Source of the DNA: Xanthomonas vasicola
GTDB lineage: Bacteria > Pseudomonadota > Gammaproteobacteria > Xanthomonadales > Xanthomonadaceae
Assembly (NCBI RefSeq): GCF_000772705.2
Contig: NZ_JSBW02000037.1
Coordinates: 92,714 to 156,713, forward strand
Direction of reading: 5' to 3'
Length of the DNA stretch: 64,000 nt
The notes under the pieces were generated by a model. That model searched no databases, was not told the origin of the DNA, and was given only the letters and a program-made list of their open reading frames with translations. A program made the position numbers and the translations under genes. Shown here one piece after another: positions 27,649 to 36,750 of the stretch. Position 1 is the stretch's first letter. The number at the start of each line of letters is the position of its first letter.

Positions 27649-28992
27649 ATGCCCATTTCCCAGCCCACTCCGCGTCGCACTGCCACGCGTAACGCCTCCC
27701 TGACCTCCTTGTTGTGCGTGTCCGGCCCATTGCTGCTGCTGGCCAGTACGCAGGCGCAGGCGATTCCCTCGTTCGCACGCCAGACCGGCTCGTCCTGCGC
27801 GGATTGCCATGTCGGCTCCTACGGCCCGTCGCTCACGCCCTACGGCATGCGCTTCAAGCTCGGCGGTTTTACCGATACCGATGGCGACGGCACCAAGATT
27901 CCGGTGTCCGGCCAGCTCACCTGGTCGCGCAACAACCCGAACCGCGGCGATAGCACCTCACGTCTGCGCGAAGCGGATCTGTACCTGGGCGGCCGCCTCA
28001 GCGACAACATCGGCGGCTATTCGAAGATCCGCTCCAGCAACAGCGGCAATGCGACTTTCGATACGCGCCTGGACGATGTCGATCTGCGCTTTGTCAGCAA
28101 GCCGTTCCAGATGGCCGGCAAGGACACCATGATCGGCGTCAGCGTCAACAACAACCCGGGCATTTCCGACCCGGTGCACGTGTTGCCGAACGCCTCCACG
28201 CTGACCCCGGCTTCCAACGGTGGCGCGTCCACCATGCTCAGCTCCTCGGCGCTGTCCAACCGCGTCATCGGCGCGAGCGTCTATGGGCTGTACGACCGCA
28301 ATTGGTACGGCGAGGTGGGCAGCTACAGTGCGCTGTCGCCATCGGCGCAGGATCGCCTCGGCTGGCCGGTCAACGGCGACCCGGGCAAGCTCGGCGACAC
28401 CAGCTATGCGCGTCTTGCCTATATGAAGGACATGAAGCGCCAGTTCTTCTCGGTCGGCCTGACTGCGCTCAATACGCGCCGCCAGCCGCTGCGTGTCGGG
28501 CCCAGCGACGACCTCACCGATTTCGGTTACGACCTGACCTACCAATTCCTCGGCACCCGCGAGCACGTGCTGTCGTTGGCCTACGTCAACATCTATGAGC
28601 GTCGCAAATACGGCAGCCCGCTGATGTCGACCGACCCGACCATGCCGGCACTGGACCGCGGCAGCGTGCGCGATCAGACCATCAGCATGAACTACGCCTT
28701 CAAGCAGTCCTACGGCGTGCTGGCCGCGCACATGATCAACACCGGCTCGTTCGATGCGGCGCGCTATTCGCCGGTGGGCATCCCCGACACCACCAGCAAT
28801 TTGATCCTGGTGTACTGGACCCCGTTCGGCAAGGAAGGCACCTACACCTCGATCGCCAACCTGCGCGTGTCGGCTGGCTGGTTCCGTTTCGACAAGTTCA
28901 ACGGCAGCACGTCCAACGTGTTCCGTAGCGCGCCGATCACCAATCCGCGCGACCTCGACAGCTTCACCCTGTCGGTGAACCTGACCTTCTAA
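27649..28992 (+). CDS. Outer-membrane-barrel-like protein with N-terminal c-type haem motif
   Basis: A 447-residue exported protein. A signal peptide covers residues 1-38 (LLCVSGPLLLLASTQAQA). CADCH at residues 50-54 is a CxxCH haem-attachment motif; it is followed by GSYGPSLTPYGMRFKLGGFTDTDGDG. The rest is Gly-, Ser- and aromatic-rich with alternating strands and ends SVNLTF, a beta-barrel C-terminal Phe. It may be a haem-bearing outer-membrane porin. ATG 27649 has AAGGA about 7 bases upstream; the alternative ATG at 27562 overlaps the cytochrome b561 stop. Function is unknown; it probably shares electrons with cytochrome b561 and the next gene's cytochrome c. Confidence 0.8.
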   Translation: MPISQPTPRRTATRNASLTSLLCVSGPLLLLASTQAQAIPSFARQTGSSCADCHVGSYGPSLTPYGMRFKLGGFTDTDGDGTKIPVSGQLTWSRNNPNRGDSTSRLREADLYLGGRLSDNIGGYSKIRSSNSGNATFDTRLDDVDLRFVSKPFQMAGKDTMIGVSVNNNPGISDPVHVLPNASTLTPASNGGASTMLSSSALSNRVIGASVYGLYDRNWYGEVGSYSALSPSAQDRLGWPVNGDPGKLGDTSYARLAYMKDMKRQFFSVGLTALNTRRQPLRVGPSDDLTDFGYDLTYQFLGTREHVLSLAYVNIYERRKYGSPLMSTDPTMPALDRGSVRDQTISMNYAFKQSYGVLAAHMINTGSFDAARYSPVGIPDTTSNLILVYWTPFGKEGTYTSIANLRVSAGWFRFDKFNGSTSNVFRSAPITNPRDLDSFTLSVNLTF

Positions 28993-29017
28993 TTCCCCCG
29001 CACTTGTACGGATCTCC

Positions 29018-29410
29018 ATGAACTCACCCCGCAAACTCTCCCTGTGGTGCGCGCCGCTGGCTGGCCTGTTGCTGGCAGGCGCGCTGCCCATGCCCTCGGC
29101 ACACGCTGCCGACGGCGCCGGCATCCTCCTCACCGAATGCGGCGAATGCCATAGCGCCAAACAGGGCAAGAACAAGAAAGGCCCATCCCTGTTCGGCGTG
29201 GCTGGCCGCCCTGCCGGCAGCGTGGCGGACTTCAGCGGTTACTCCGACGCGCTCAAGAACAGCAAGTGGACCTGGACCCCGGCCCAGCTCAAGACCTATC
29301 TGTCGCAATCCTCGACCAAGGCCCTGCCGGGCACCAAAATGAAGTACGACGGCCTGGACGATCCAAAGCAGCTGGACGCGTTGATCGCCTACCTCAACAC
29401 CTTGAAGTAG
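29018..29410 (+). CDS. Class I cytochrome c
   Basis: A 130-residue periplasmic cytochrome. Signal peptide residues 1-31 (ending PSAHA|AD). CGECH at residues 41-45 binds haem and Met in GTKMKYDGL (about residue 107) is the distal ligand. The fold matches cytochrome c-550-like proteins with KGPSLFGVAGRPAGS and DALIAYLNTLK at the end. It follows the haem-barrel gene by 25 bases; probably a periplasmic shuttle for the same chain. A hairpin follows its stop. Confidence 0.9.
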   Translation: MNSPRKLSLWCAPLAGLLLAGALPMPSAHAADGAGILLTECGECHSAKQGKNKKGPSLFGVAGRPAGSVADFSGYSDALKNSKWTWTPAQLKTYLSQSSTKALPGTKMKYDGLDDPKQLDALIAYLNTLK

Positions 29411-29838
29411 GGTCGATCAGCGCGTGGCGCGTCGGCATCCGCCGGGCGGACGGATGCCGCACGGAACCGCAACGCACGTTGCCTGCCTGCGGTTGCAGTC
29501 TTCGGCATCGCGTGCACGGCGCCACAGCCGCGGCGGCCTTCGCTGGCACCGTGGTTGTAGTTGATGCGCTTTCCAGCCGCGGCGGCCTCTCCGTCGGCCG
29601 GCTGTCCAGTCCGGATCTGGAGAATCCTGCACGGGCCGGACAGGGCGGATGTGCGTTGCCGGACGTTGTGCCTTCGCGTATACGGACGAAATCGCCGCAG
29701 CCGCGGCGGTCTCGCTCACCGTCATAGTTCACCATCGCGCCCCGTCTCACGCCCAGCTCTCACCCCAGTGCAGACCGTTCAAACTTCCAAGCCGCTCCCC
29801 CTGCGACCGCAACCCCACTGCGCCCGTGGCAGTTTTCC
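29411..29838. other. Intergenic region with three copies of a 15-base GC-rich repeat
   Basis: About 430 bases without a convincing gene. CAGCCGCGGCGGCCT occurs at 29525-29539 and 29574-29588, and with one change (CAGCCGCGGCGGTCT) at 29698-29712. Frames crossing here are shadows. It separates the cytochrome genes from the exported protein and sigma factor genes. Confidence 0.6.
29434..29458. terminator. Hairpin after cytochrome c gene
   Basis: GGCATCCG (29434-29441) pairs with CGGATGCC (29451-29458), with a further short CC/GG stem inside the loop. It starts 23 bases after the cytochrome c stop. There is no clear T-run, so termination is probable rather than proven. Confidence 0.5.
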
Positions 29839-29925
29839 GTGGGCGCACTGATGGGCATTGCCGTCCGCCACGAACATGCCGAGGCCCCGCTAGCCGCGTC
29901 CACTCAGCGGCACGCGCGCCTGCAG

Positions 29926-30639
29926 ATGCAACGCAGGCAACCCCGGCTGTTCCAATGGCTGCTGCTCACGCTGGCATCTGGCTGCTGCGGCGGCGCCCTG
30001 GCCAACGACCTCGGCGGCGCGGTGGCGGTGACCTCCAGCCTGATCGACCGCGGCATCTCCATCGCGCCCAACAAGGTCACCGTGCAGGTGGCCGGTTACT
30101 GGCTGCCCTCCCCCGGCTGGTCGGTCTCTACCTCGGTCGCGCTGCAGTCGCCCGACTGGAGCGACCCGGTGGCAGTCGCCGCCCAGGTCGGGCGCGCCTG
30201 GATGCTGGGCGACCGCTGGCAGATACAGGCCAGCCTGCTCTACTACGGCTACCCGACCGACCGCTCCACCCGTACCTTCAACCGCCAGGAAGCCAGCCTG
30301 GCCTGGTCCTACCGCGACGTACTGACGTTTGCGATATCCACCTTCAACTTCCCGCGCGCGGACCAGTCGCCGTGGAATGCGGCATTCGACATCACCGCCA
30401 ACATCCCGCTGCGCAACGATTTTAGCCTGTTGCTGGGCGCCGGCTCCTCGCGCTTTCCGGCCATGGCTTACGGCGCGGCGCACTCCGGCCGCTATCAGTA
30501 CGGTCAATTGGGCCTGAAGTGGAGCCGTCTCGGATGGACGTTGAAAGCCGAGCGCATCCTGACCAGCAGCAATACCCCACGCATGCAGGGCGGCCCCGGC
30601 GAAACGCCATGGCTGGGCACGGTGTCCAGAGCGTTCTGA
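29926..30639 (+). CDS. Exported protein of unknown function, probable small beta barrel
   Basis: A 237-residue protein with a signal peptide starting MQRRQPRLFQWLLLTLASG and ending GGALA|ND. The mature part alternates hydrophobic residues and ends GTVSRAF with a terminal Phe, like outer-membrane barrels; it resembles the TIGR02001-like hypothetical family. The open frame extends upstream to 29839, but that adds 29 hydrophilic residues before the signal sequence, so ATG 29926 is preferred. I do not recognise a function. It is upstream of the sigma-factor gene. Confidence 0.6.
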   Translation: MQRRQPRLFQWLLLTLASGCCGGALANDLGGAVAVTSSLIDRGISIAPNKVTVQVAGYWLPSPGWSVSTSVALQSPDWSDPVAVAAQVGRAWMLGDRWQIQASLLYYGYPTDRSTRTFNRQEASLAWSYRDVLTFAISTFNFPRADQSPWNAAFDITANIPLRNDFSLLLGAGSSRFPAMAYGAAHSGRYQYGQLGLKWSRLGWTLKAERILTSSNTPRMQGGPGETPWLGTVSRAF

Positions 30640-30690
30640 TCCTTACGCAACCTTTTGCCCGCCTACGCGCACTGACGTGCGTTACCCGCC

Positions 30691-31284
30691 ATGCCTGCCT
30701 CGATGAATGACACCGACACCCTGGGCGATGCCACCGACCGCATGCTGTTGCGCCGCATGGCTGCGGGCGATCGCGACGCGTTGGCCAGCATGTACCACAG
30801 CTACCACGGCCGGCTGTGCCGGTTCCTGTCGCGGCTGACCCGCCGCCCGGACATCATTGAAGAAGCCATCAACGATTGCTTCTGGATCGCCTGGCAGAAA
30901 GCCGGCGACTTCCGCGGCGATTCGCAGGTGTCCACCTGGATCATGGGCATCGCCTACCGCTGCGGGCTCAAATGCCTGCGCCAGCATGACGGCGAAGCCA
31001 TCGACGACACCGCGGTGGTGGAGGACCACGCGCCCAGCGCCGACGACAACGACGACCGCGAACTGCGCGATTGGTTGGACAAGGGCATGGAACGGTTGTC
31101 GCCGGACCAGCGCCTGGTGGTCGAACTGGTCTACGGCGTCGGCCACAAGCTCGAAGAAGTGGCCGACATCATGCAGTGCCCGGTGGGCACCATCAAAGCC
31201 CGGCTGTTCCACGCCCGGGTCAAATTACGCAATGTGCTGCCCGGCCTGGCCGGCAGCGCCCCTTACACGGAGACCATGCAATGA
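30691..31284 (+). CDS. ECF-type RNA polymerase sigma factor
   Basis: A 197-residue sigma-70 family factor. Region 2: ALASMYHSYHGRLCRFLSRLTRRPDIIEEAINDCFWIAWQKAGDFRGDSQVSTWIMGIAYRC in degenerate terms at about residues 30-93; region 4: LSPDQRLVVELVYGVGHKLEEVADIMQCPVGTIKARLFHARVKL near 135-178. It directs transcription of genes for an unidentified signal, probably including its own operon. Its stop overlaps the anti-sigma start by ATGA. Confidence 0.9.
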   Translation: MPASMNDTDTLGDATDRMLLRRMAAGDRDALASMYHSYHGRLCRFLSRLTRRPDIIEEAINDCFWIAWQKAGDFRGDSQVSTWIMGIAYRCGLKCLRQHDGEAIDDTAVVEDHAPSADDNDDRELRDWLDKGMERLSPDQRLVVELVYGVGHKLEEVADIMQCPVGTIKARLFHARVKLRNVLPGLAGSAPYTETMQ

Positions 31285-31937
31285 AGACGTTTTTCATCGC
31301 GCCTGGCAAGGAATGCTCGCACGCCTGGGAATTGATGCCGGCGGTGCTGCTGGACAGTGCCACCGAGGAAGAAAATACCTGGCTGATTGCGCACGTGGCC
31401 AAGTGCGCCTCGTGTAGCGCCGAATTCGCCCAGCAGAACCGCCTGCGCCAAGCATTGGCGCTGCCGTCTGCCGTCAAGCTGGACCCGAACGCCGGGCTGC
31501 AACGCCTGCTCGGCCGCCTGGATGCACCGGAGCAGCACACCGCACCTGCGCGTGTGCCGGCAGCCCGCCGCTCCGGCAGCTGGACGGTGCGTGCGCTGGC
31601 CGCAGCAGCGCTGGTGCAGGCCATCGGGCTGGGCGTCATGGGCGTCAAGCTGGCCTCGCCCGCGCCGTCGCACGACTACCGCACGCTCAGCAGCGCCACC
31701 GCCCTGCCGGTGCCGCAAGGCGCCATCCGCGTGGTGCCGGACGCGAAGATGACCGTGGCCGACTGGGACCGGCTGCTGCATGCGCAGCAGTTGCAGGTGG
31801 TTGGCGGCCCGAACGACATGGGCGCCTACACCGTGGTGCCTGCGGCACCGCAGCCGCCCCTCCAACCGCAGCAGACCGTGCAGCAACTACGCGCCAACCC
31901 GGACATCCGGCTGGCTGAGATCGTCTCGGCGCCATGA
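31281..31937 (+). CDS. Anti-sigma factor with zinc-finger (ZAS) motif
   Basis: A 218-residue protein. The ZAS motif HVAKCASC (H-x3-C-x2-C, about residues 41-48) lies in the N-terminal cytoplasmic domain, which would bind the ECF factor. One membrane helix is at about residues 103-125 (RALAAAALVQAIGLGVMGVKL); the periplasmic tail is about 90 residues. The start is ATG 31281, overlapping the sigma stop; the longer frame is a shadow. The stop overlaps the protease start by ATGA, so the protease is a plausible partner in release of the sigma factor. Confidence 0.87.
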   Translation: MKTFFIAPGKECSHAWELMPAVLLDSATEEENTWLIAHVAKCASCSAEFAQQNRLRQALALPSAVKLDPNAGLQRLLGRLDAPEQHTAPARVPAARRSGSWTVRALAAAALVQAIGLGVMGVKLASPAPSHDYRTLSSATALPVPQGAIRVVPDAKMTVADWDRLLHAQQLQVVGGPNDMGAYTVVPAAPQPPLQPQQTVQQLRANPDIRLAEIVSAP

Positions 31938-33259
31938 ATCGTCTGTTCGCCATCGGCCTGATCGCCGCGCTCGTTGGCCTGGGCGCGCACACAAGCGCGC
32001 ACGCTGCCGCAGTTCTCCAGGAGCCAGCAACGGACGGCGCCGGCTCCGCCACGCCGTCCGCCGATGCGCAGATGCCCGACAGCAGCCGCGACATCCTGCT
32101 GGCGGTGGCCAACCCGCTCGCTGCACCGCCAGCCCGCGCCGGATCCAGCCTGATCGGCTATGCATCCAGCTATTACGGTGCCGGCCAGAAGGCGGCCGCG
32201 CGCATGGACAGCATCAAGCAACGCTACAAACTGCGCGAAGTCTCGGCTTGGCCGATCACCTCGCTGGGTCTGTATTGCGCCGTGCTGCAACCGCCGCCTG
32301 GCGTGTCGCGCGATGAACTGGTCAGTGCACTCGCCGACGACGAAGGCGTGGAGCTGGTGCAGCCGGTGCAGGATTTCTCGGTGTTCTCCGCCGACGCGTC
32401 GGAACAGACCACTTCGCTATCCGGCTATAACGACCCGTACGTGGACATGCAACGCGGCTTCATCGACACCGATGCCGCCAGCGCGCAGACCGTCACCCAG
32501 GGGCGCGGCGTGGTGATCGCAGTCGTCGATACCGGCGTGGATACCAACCACCCGGATCTGAAGGCGCGCATCCGCGACGTGCACGATCTGGTCGATGACA
32601 CACCGGTGACGACCAGCACCGATTCGCACGGCACCGAAGTGGCCGGCATCATTGCTGCCGGCAGCAACAATCACCAAGGCATCGTCGGCATGGCACCTAA
32701 GGCCATGTTGAGCGTCTACAAGGCGTGCTGGTACGCGCCCACGGTCGGCGCCACCGCACGCTGCAATACCTTCACCCTGGCCAAGGCGCTGGCGGCGATC
32801 AACACCAGCTCGGCGCGGGTGATCAATCTGAGCCTGGGCGGCCCCGCCGATCCGCTGCTGAGCAAGATGCTGGAGCAGTTGGTGCAACAGGGCCGCATCG
32901 TGGTGGCGGCAATGCCGCCGAACGGGCGTCTGGACGGATTTCCCGATGACGTGCCCGGCGTGCTGGTCGTGCGCAGCAGCAGCGCAACACAGGCCATGCC
33001 GGGCGTGCTCAGCGCGCCCGGCAAGGACATCCTGACCACGCAGCCAAACGGCCGTTACGACTTCACCTCCGGCTCGTCGATGGCAACTGCGCATGTCAGC
33101 GGCATGGCCGCGCTGCTGTTGTCGCTGCAACCGTCGATGGATGCCAACGCATTGCGCGAACTCATGCAGCGCACCAGCAAGGTCTCCGACGGGCAGTTGC
33201 AGGTCAACGCCGGCGCCGCAGTGCAGGCGTTGGCGCCTCACGCCAAACATTCCAACTGA
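31934..33259 (+). CDS. Subtilisin-like serine protease (S8 family)
   Basis: A 441-residue exported protease. Signal peptide about residues 1-26 (LFAIGLIAALVGLGAHTSAHAA). Catalytic triad: Asp in VIAVVDTGVDTNHPDL (about residue 198), His in DSHGTEVAGIIAA (about 231) and Ser in SGSSMATAHVSGMAALL (about 382). A pro-region of about 150 residues lies between. Overlapping the anti-sigma gene, it may process periplasmic substrates or the anti-sigma factor; that role is inference. ccmC begins 10 bases after its stop. Confidence 0.9.
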   Translation: MNRLFAIGLIAALVGLGAHTSAHAAAVLQEPATDGAGSATPSADAQMPDSSRDILLAVANPLAAPPARAGSSLIGYASSYYGAGQKAAARMDSIKQRYKLREVSAWPITSLGLYCAVLQPPPGVSRDELVSALADDEGVELVQPVQDFSVFSADASEQTTSLSGYNDPYVDMQRGFIDTDAASAQTVTQGRGVVIAVVDTGVDTNHPDLKARIRDVHDLVDDTPVTTSTDSHGTEVAGIIAAGSNNHQGIVGMAPKAMLSVYKACWYAPTVGATARCNTFTLAKALAAINTSSARVINLSLGGPADPLLSKMLEQLVQQGRIVVAAMPPNGRLDGFPDDVPGVLVVRSSSATQAMPGVLSAPGKDILTTQPNGRYDFTSGSSMATAHVSGMAALLLSLQPSMDANALRELMQRTSKVSDGQLQVNAGAAVQALAPHAKHSN

Positions 33260-33269
33260 CGGCACCGGC

Positions 33270-34028
33270 ATGGCCAAGTGGATTCCCCTGTGGCTGCATC
33301 AACTCAGCTCGCCGCCCACGTTTTATCGCGTCGCCGGTAACGTGCGTCCGTGGGCGCTGGGGCTGGCGTTGCTGCTCGGCGCAGTGGCCGCATACGGCGG
33401 CCTGGTGCTGGCACCGCCGGACTATCAGCAACACGATGCCTATCGCATCATTTTCATCCACGTGCCCAGTGCCTGGATGAGTCTTTTCATCTACGCGGCG
33501 ATGGGTGTTTCGGCATTCATTGCGCTGGTGTGGCGGATCAAGCTGGCCGAAGTGGTCACCATGGCCTCGGCACCAATCGGTGCGGCCTTTACCTTCATCA
33601 CCCTGTGCACCGGCGCACTGTGGGGCAAGCCGATGTGGGGCACCTGGTGGACCTGGGATGCGCGGCTCACCTCCGAGTTGCTGCTGCTGTTTCTGTACCT
33701 GGGCGTGCTGGGTCTGTATTACGCCGTGGAGGACCGCCGCCAGGCGATGCGCGCCGCCGGCTTGCTGGCGCTGGTGGGCCTGGTGAATCTACCGATCGTG
33801 CATTACTCGGTGGTGTGGTGGAACACGTTGCACCAGGGCTCTACCGTACGCCTGCTCGGCCCCTCCAAAATGAGCGCAGACATGCTGTGGCCGCTGCTGA
33901 CCATGATGCTGGCAACCAAGTGCTATTACGTGGCCAGCTTGTTCGGCCGCGTGCGCGTGGAATTGCTGGCGCTGGAGAGCGGCAAGGAGTGGGTCCGCCG
34001 CATCGTGTTGACGGAGCGCACCGCATGA
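33270..34028 (+). CDS. ccmC: Haem exporter/chaperone protein CcmC
   Basis: A 252-residue inner-membrane protein with six helices. It carries the tryptophan-rich motif [12 protein letters not shown] (about residues 119-130) that holds haem for transfer to CcmE, and periplasmic His residues in helices near [10 protein letters not shown] and [10 protein letters not shown]. It is needed for cytochrome c maturation system I. ATG 33270 was chosen because the frame upstream overlaps the protease. It overlaps ccmD by ATGA. CcmA and CcmB, which normally precede it, are absent. Confidence 0.93.
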   Translation: MAKWIPLWLHQLSSPPTFYRVAGNVRPWALGLALLLGAVAAYGGLVLAPPDYQQHDAYRIIFIHVPSAWMSLFIYAAMGVSAFIALVWRIKLAEVVTMASAPIGAAFTFITLCTGALWGKPMWGTWWTWDARLTSELLLLFLYLGVLGLYYAVEDRRQAMRAAGLLALVGLVNLPIVHYSVVWWNTLHQGSTVRLLGPSKMSADMLWPLLTMMLATKCYYVASLFGRVRVELLALESGKEWVRRIVLTERTA

Positions 34029-34231
34029 GCACCGTTCTGGCGATGGGCGGCTACGGCCACTACGTGTGGACCGCTTACGCGTTGTTCGTGCTGGTGCTAC
34101 TGGCCGATCTTGCAGCGCCGTGGCTGCGGCGTCGCCGCTTGCCGCGCGAACTGCGCGGGCAGTTGCAGCGACAGGTACCGCGACGCGTGCGCGATCAACC
34201 CGCCCCTGTGCTGGAGCGGGACGTGCCATGA
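34025..34231 (+). CDS. ccmD: Haem exporter protein CcmD
   Basis: A 68-residue single-pass membrane protein, [20 protein letters not shown], with helix about residues 14-34 and a basic C-terminal tail. The [11 protein letters not shown] sequence is typical of CcmD. It helps release holo-CcmE from CcmABC. ATGA overlaps with ccmC and with ccmE. Confidence 0.88.
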   Translation: MSTVLAMGGYGHYVWTAYALFVLVLLADLAAPWLRRRRLPRELRGQLQRQVPRRVRDQPAPVLERDVP

Positions 34232-34698
34232 ATGCCACGCGCAAACAACGTCTGTGGTTGGTGATCGGCGTCCTCGCCGCCGCCGCGCTGGCCGTCACGC
34301 TCATCGTGTTCGCGTTGCAGCGGAACATGAGCTACCTGTTCACTCCCAGCCAGGTGCACGCTGGCGAAGCAACCGGCTATCAGCAGTTTCGGCTCGGCGG
34401 CATGGTCAAGGCCGGCTCGATCCAGCGCGCCGCCGATTCGCTGAAAGTCAGCTTCACCGTCATCGATAAAAACGCTGCGACCCAGGTGGAGTACACCGGC
34501 ATTCTTCCGGACCTGTTTCGCGACAACCAATCGGTGATCGCCAACGGGCGCATGCAGGGCGGGCGCTTTGTCGCCAACGAAGTGCTGGCCAAGCACGATG
34601 AAACCTACATGCCGAAAGAGTTGAAGGATGCGATGGCCGAGGGCCACCTTGGAAAACCAATCCCCGCCAGCGCCGCACCGCTAGCCACGCCGCGTTGA
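34228..34698 (+). CDS. ccmE: Cytochrome c maturation haem chaperone CcmE
   Basis: A 156-residue periplasmic haem chaperone anchored by an N-terminal helix (about residues 9-30). The haem-binding His is His123 in [11 protein letters not shown], with Tyr127 of the H-x3-Y motif. The OB-fold part includes [12 protein letters not shown] and [17 protein letters not shown]. It takes haem from CcmC and hands it to CcmF. Confidence 0.94.
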   Translation: MNATRKQRLWLVIGVLAAAALAVTLIVFALQRNMSYLFTPSQVHAGEATGYQQFRLGGMVKAGSIQRAADSLKVSFTVIDKNAATQVEYTGILPDLFRDNQSVIANGRMQGGRFVANEVLAKHDETYMPKELKDAMAEGHLGKPIPASAAPLATPR

Positions 34699-34761
34699 TG
34701 CGCTTCTGGTTGGTGCCACGTCCGTCGATGATTTCCCTCCATTCCACCCTGCGATTCGCCC

Positions 34762-36750
34762 ATGACGCCTGAACTCGGCCAGATCGCACTGATCCTGGCG
34801 CTATTGTTATCGCTTGCCCAAGGCGTGTTGCCGTTGATCGGCGCGTGGCGCGGCAATACCGCGTTGATGGGCATTGCGCGGCCTGCGGCGGTGGGCCAGG
34901 CGGTGTTCGTGTGGATGGCGTTCGGCTTGCTCGCCTGGTCGTTGTTGTCGCTGGATTTCTCGGTTGGCTACGTCGCCGCCAACGCCAACATCGCCCTACC
35001 CTGGCACTACCGCTTCGCTGCGGTGTGGGGCGCGCACGAAGGCTCGTTGCTGTTGTGGATCGCCATCCTCGCCACCTGGACGGTGTTGCTGGCCGCCCTC
35101 AGCCGGCATCTGCCGCAGCATTTCGCCGCCCGTGTGCTGGCGGTGCTGGGGCTGATCTCGGTGGGCTTTCTGGCCTTCATCCTGCTGACCTCCAATCCAT
35201 TCGGGCGGCTGTCGCCGATTCCGCTGGATGGCAACGAACTCAATCCGGTGCTGCAGGATCCGGGCATGACCTTCCACCCCCCGGTGCTGTACACCGGCTA
35301 TGTCGGCTTCTCGGTGGCGTTCGCGTTCGCAGTGGCGGCATTGCTCGGTGGCGAACTGGAACAGGCCTGGGTGCGCTGGGCGCGGCCGTGGACCAATGTG
35401 GCATGGGCTTGCCTCACCGCCGGCATCGTCGCCGGTAGCTGGTGGGCGTATGCGGAACTGGGCTGGGGCGGCTGGTGGTTCTGGGATCCGGTGGAAAACG
35501 CCAGTTTCATGCCCTGGCTGGTCGGCACCGCCTTGCTCCACACCCAGGCAGTGACCGAAAAACGCGGTAGCCTGCGCGCGTGGACCATCCTGCTGTCGAT
35601 CCTGGCGTTTTCGCTGTCGCTGCTGGGCACGTTCCTGGTGCGCTCGGGCGTGCTGACCTCGGTGCATGCCTTCGCTGCCGATCCGCGTCGCGGCTTGTAC
35701 ATCCTCATTTTTCTGGTCGCGGTGGTCGGCGGCTCGTTGCTGTTGTATGCGCTACGCGCGCCCAAGATTGCCAGCGGCAAACCGTTCGCTGCCGCCTCGC
35801 GCGAAACCGGCATCCTCATCGGCAACCTGCTGCTCACCGTGGCTGCCGCCATGGTGTTGCTCGGTACCTTGTTCCCGCTGATTGCCGATGCGTTCGGCCT
35901 GGGCAAGGTGTCGGTCGGGCCGCCCTACTTCGGCCTGCTGTTTCCCTTATTGATGTTGCCGGTGATGCTGTTGCTGCCGTTCGGCCCGTACCTGCGCTGG
36001 GGCAAGGCCGAAGCCGCACCGTTGAAAGCACTCGGCACGCGCGCCGGTATCGCCGCGATCGCCTGCGCGTTGGTGGGCAGTGTGGTTGCCGATGGCCAGG
36101 CCAAGGCGATTGCTGGCATCGGTGTCGCCGCATGGGTGGCCGCCGGCACCGCGTTGTACGTGGTCAAACGCTGGCGCGACATGCCGCGTGGCCGGCGCTT
36201 TCCGGCTGAAATGGCCGGCATGCTGATCGCGCATGCGGGCGTTGCAGTGTTCGTTGCCGGCGTGCTGGTGTCCGAAAGCCTGTCGGTGGAACGCGATGTG
36301 CGGTTGTCGCCCGGCGAGAGCGCGCAGATTGCCGGCTACCGCTTCCGCTTCGATGGCGTGCAGTTGGTGGATGGCCCGAACTGGAAGGCCGAACAAGGCA
36401 GCGTGCAGGTCAGCCGCGACGGCCAGGTGGTCGCGCAATTGCATCCGCAAAAACGCCTGTACAGCAGCGAGCGCATTCAGACCGAATCGGCGATCGATCC
36501 CGGCATCACCCGCGACCTGTATGTGGCACTCGGCGAGCCGCTGGATGATCAGCACATCGAAAACGACTGGACACTGCGGTTGTACTACAAACCCTTCATT
36601 CGCTGGATCTGGGCCGGCGGCCTGCTGATGATGCTGGGTGGTTTTGTCAGCGCCTGCGCACGTCGATTTCGTACGCCGGCGACCGCAATCACATCGGCCG
36701 CATCTGCAGCACATCCGGCTGTCGTCATCGCACAGGAATCGCTCCCGTGA
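34762..36750 (+). CDS. ccmF: Haem lyase CcmF
   Basis: A 662-residue inner-membrane protein with about 15 helices. The tryptophan-rich motif WGGWWFWDPVENASFMPWL starts near residue 235. The C-terminal periplasmic region includes RDLYVALGEPLDD and ends before a last helix. With CcmH it ligates haem to apocytochrome c. The stop overlaps the ccmG start by ATGA. The ATG 34762 follows a 63-base gap from ccmE. Confidence 0.94.
   Translation: MTPELGQIALILALLLSLAQGVLPLIGAWRGNTALMGIARPAAVGQAVFVWMAFGLLAWSLLSLDFSVGYVAANANIALPWHYRFAAVWGAHEGSLLLWIAILATWTVLLAALSRHLPQHFAARVLAVLGLISVGFLAFILLTSNPFGRLSPIPLDGNELNPVLQDPGMTFHPPVLYTGYVGFSVAFAFAVAALLGGELEQAWVRWARPWTNVAWACLTAGIVAGSWWAYAELGWGGWWFWDPVENASFMPWLVGTALLHTQAVTEKRGSLRAWTILLSILAFSLSLLGTFLVRSGVLTSVHAFAADPRRGLYILIFLVAVVGGSLLLYALRAPKIASGKPFAAASRETGILIGNLLLTVAAAMVLLGTLFPLIADAFGLGKVSVGPPYFGLLFPLLMLPVMLLLPFGPYLRWGKAEAAPLKALGTRAGIAAIACALVGSVVADGQAKAIAGIGVAAWVAAGTALYVVKRWRDMPRGRRFPAEMAGMLIAHAGVAVFVAGVLVSESLSVERDVRLSPGESAQIAGYRFRFDGVQLVDGPNWKAEQGSVQVSRDGQVVAQLHPQKRLYSSERIQTESAIDPGITRDLYVALGEPLDDQHIENDWTLRLYYKPFIRWIWAGGLLMMLGGFVSACARRFRTPATAITSAASAAHPAVVIAQESLP

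Noticed and set aside
26188..28992. 934-residue plus-strand frame
   Set aside because: Its first part is the reverse shadow of the FdtA-like gene; the real protein starts at 27649 with a ribosome site and signal peptide.
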